Source: Burkholderiales bacterium (GTDB taxonomy: Bacteria > Pseudomonadota > Gammaproteobacteria > Burkholderiales > SG8-39). From it: a DNA stretch of 5,802 nucleotides. The DNA lies in NCBI GenBank assembly GCA_017880745.1, contig JADGRR010000228.1, forward strand, positions 1-5,802, in the 5' to 3' direction. Below the pieces are notes generated by a model. It worked only from the letters and a program-made list of their open reading frames with translations, ran no database searches and was not told the origin of the DNA. Shown here piece after piece: positions 5,801-5,802 of the stretch (positions are counted from its first letter, which is position 1; each line of letters begins with the position of its first letter). The position numbers and the translations under genes were made by a program.

Positions 5801-5802
5801 GT

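Overview
The window is GC-rich DNA with tightly packed genes and no mobile element, rRNA, tRNA or CRISPR array that I can see. The style fits a free-living, environmentally responsive proteobacterium, probably beta- or gammaproteobacterial. The reasons are a SpoVR/YcgB homologue, a single-domain bacteriohemerythrin and many PAS/GAF/HAMP kinases. This placement is an inference; nothing here is a taxonomic marker.

Left part, plus strand (1-813): the C-terminal end of a SpoVR-family protein, cut by the window edge, is followed one base later by a complete bacteriohemerythrin (TGA-G-ATG). The hemerythrin has six of the seven family iron ligands; the His of the C-terminal HxxxxD motif is Asp.

Right part, minus strand (5713 down to 888): a four-gene signalling cluster, convergent with the pair above across a 74-bp gap. 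In transcription order it encodes: (1) a membrane HAMP histidine kinase of the HisKA class; (2) an Rcp1-like single-domain response regulator, whose start overlaps the kinase end by 8 nt; (3) a large soluble REC-PAS-GAF-PAS-HisKA_3-HATPase kinase of the NarL/DegS class, starting 2 nt after the regulator; (4) after a probable intrinsic terminator, a NarL/FixJ-type receiver with a TTG start, a perfect AGGAGG and no LuxR DNA-binding domain.

Taken together the cluster holds two kinases of different classes and three receiver domains, but no DNA-binding, GGDEF/EAL or other recognisable output. It looks like a phosphorelay or cross-talk module whose output lies outside the window or works by protein-protein contact. 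The most testable oddities are the hemerythrin ligand substitution, a G8 tract at the kinase/regulator overlap where loss of one base would fuse the two proteins, an A9 tract just upstream of the kinase core of the large kinase, and the missing output domain of the last regulator.

No stretch over 300 bases lacks a gene. The only sizeable non-coding parts are 814-887, 1332-1429 and 5714-5802.
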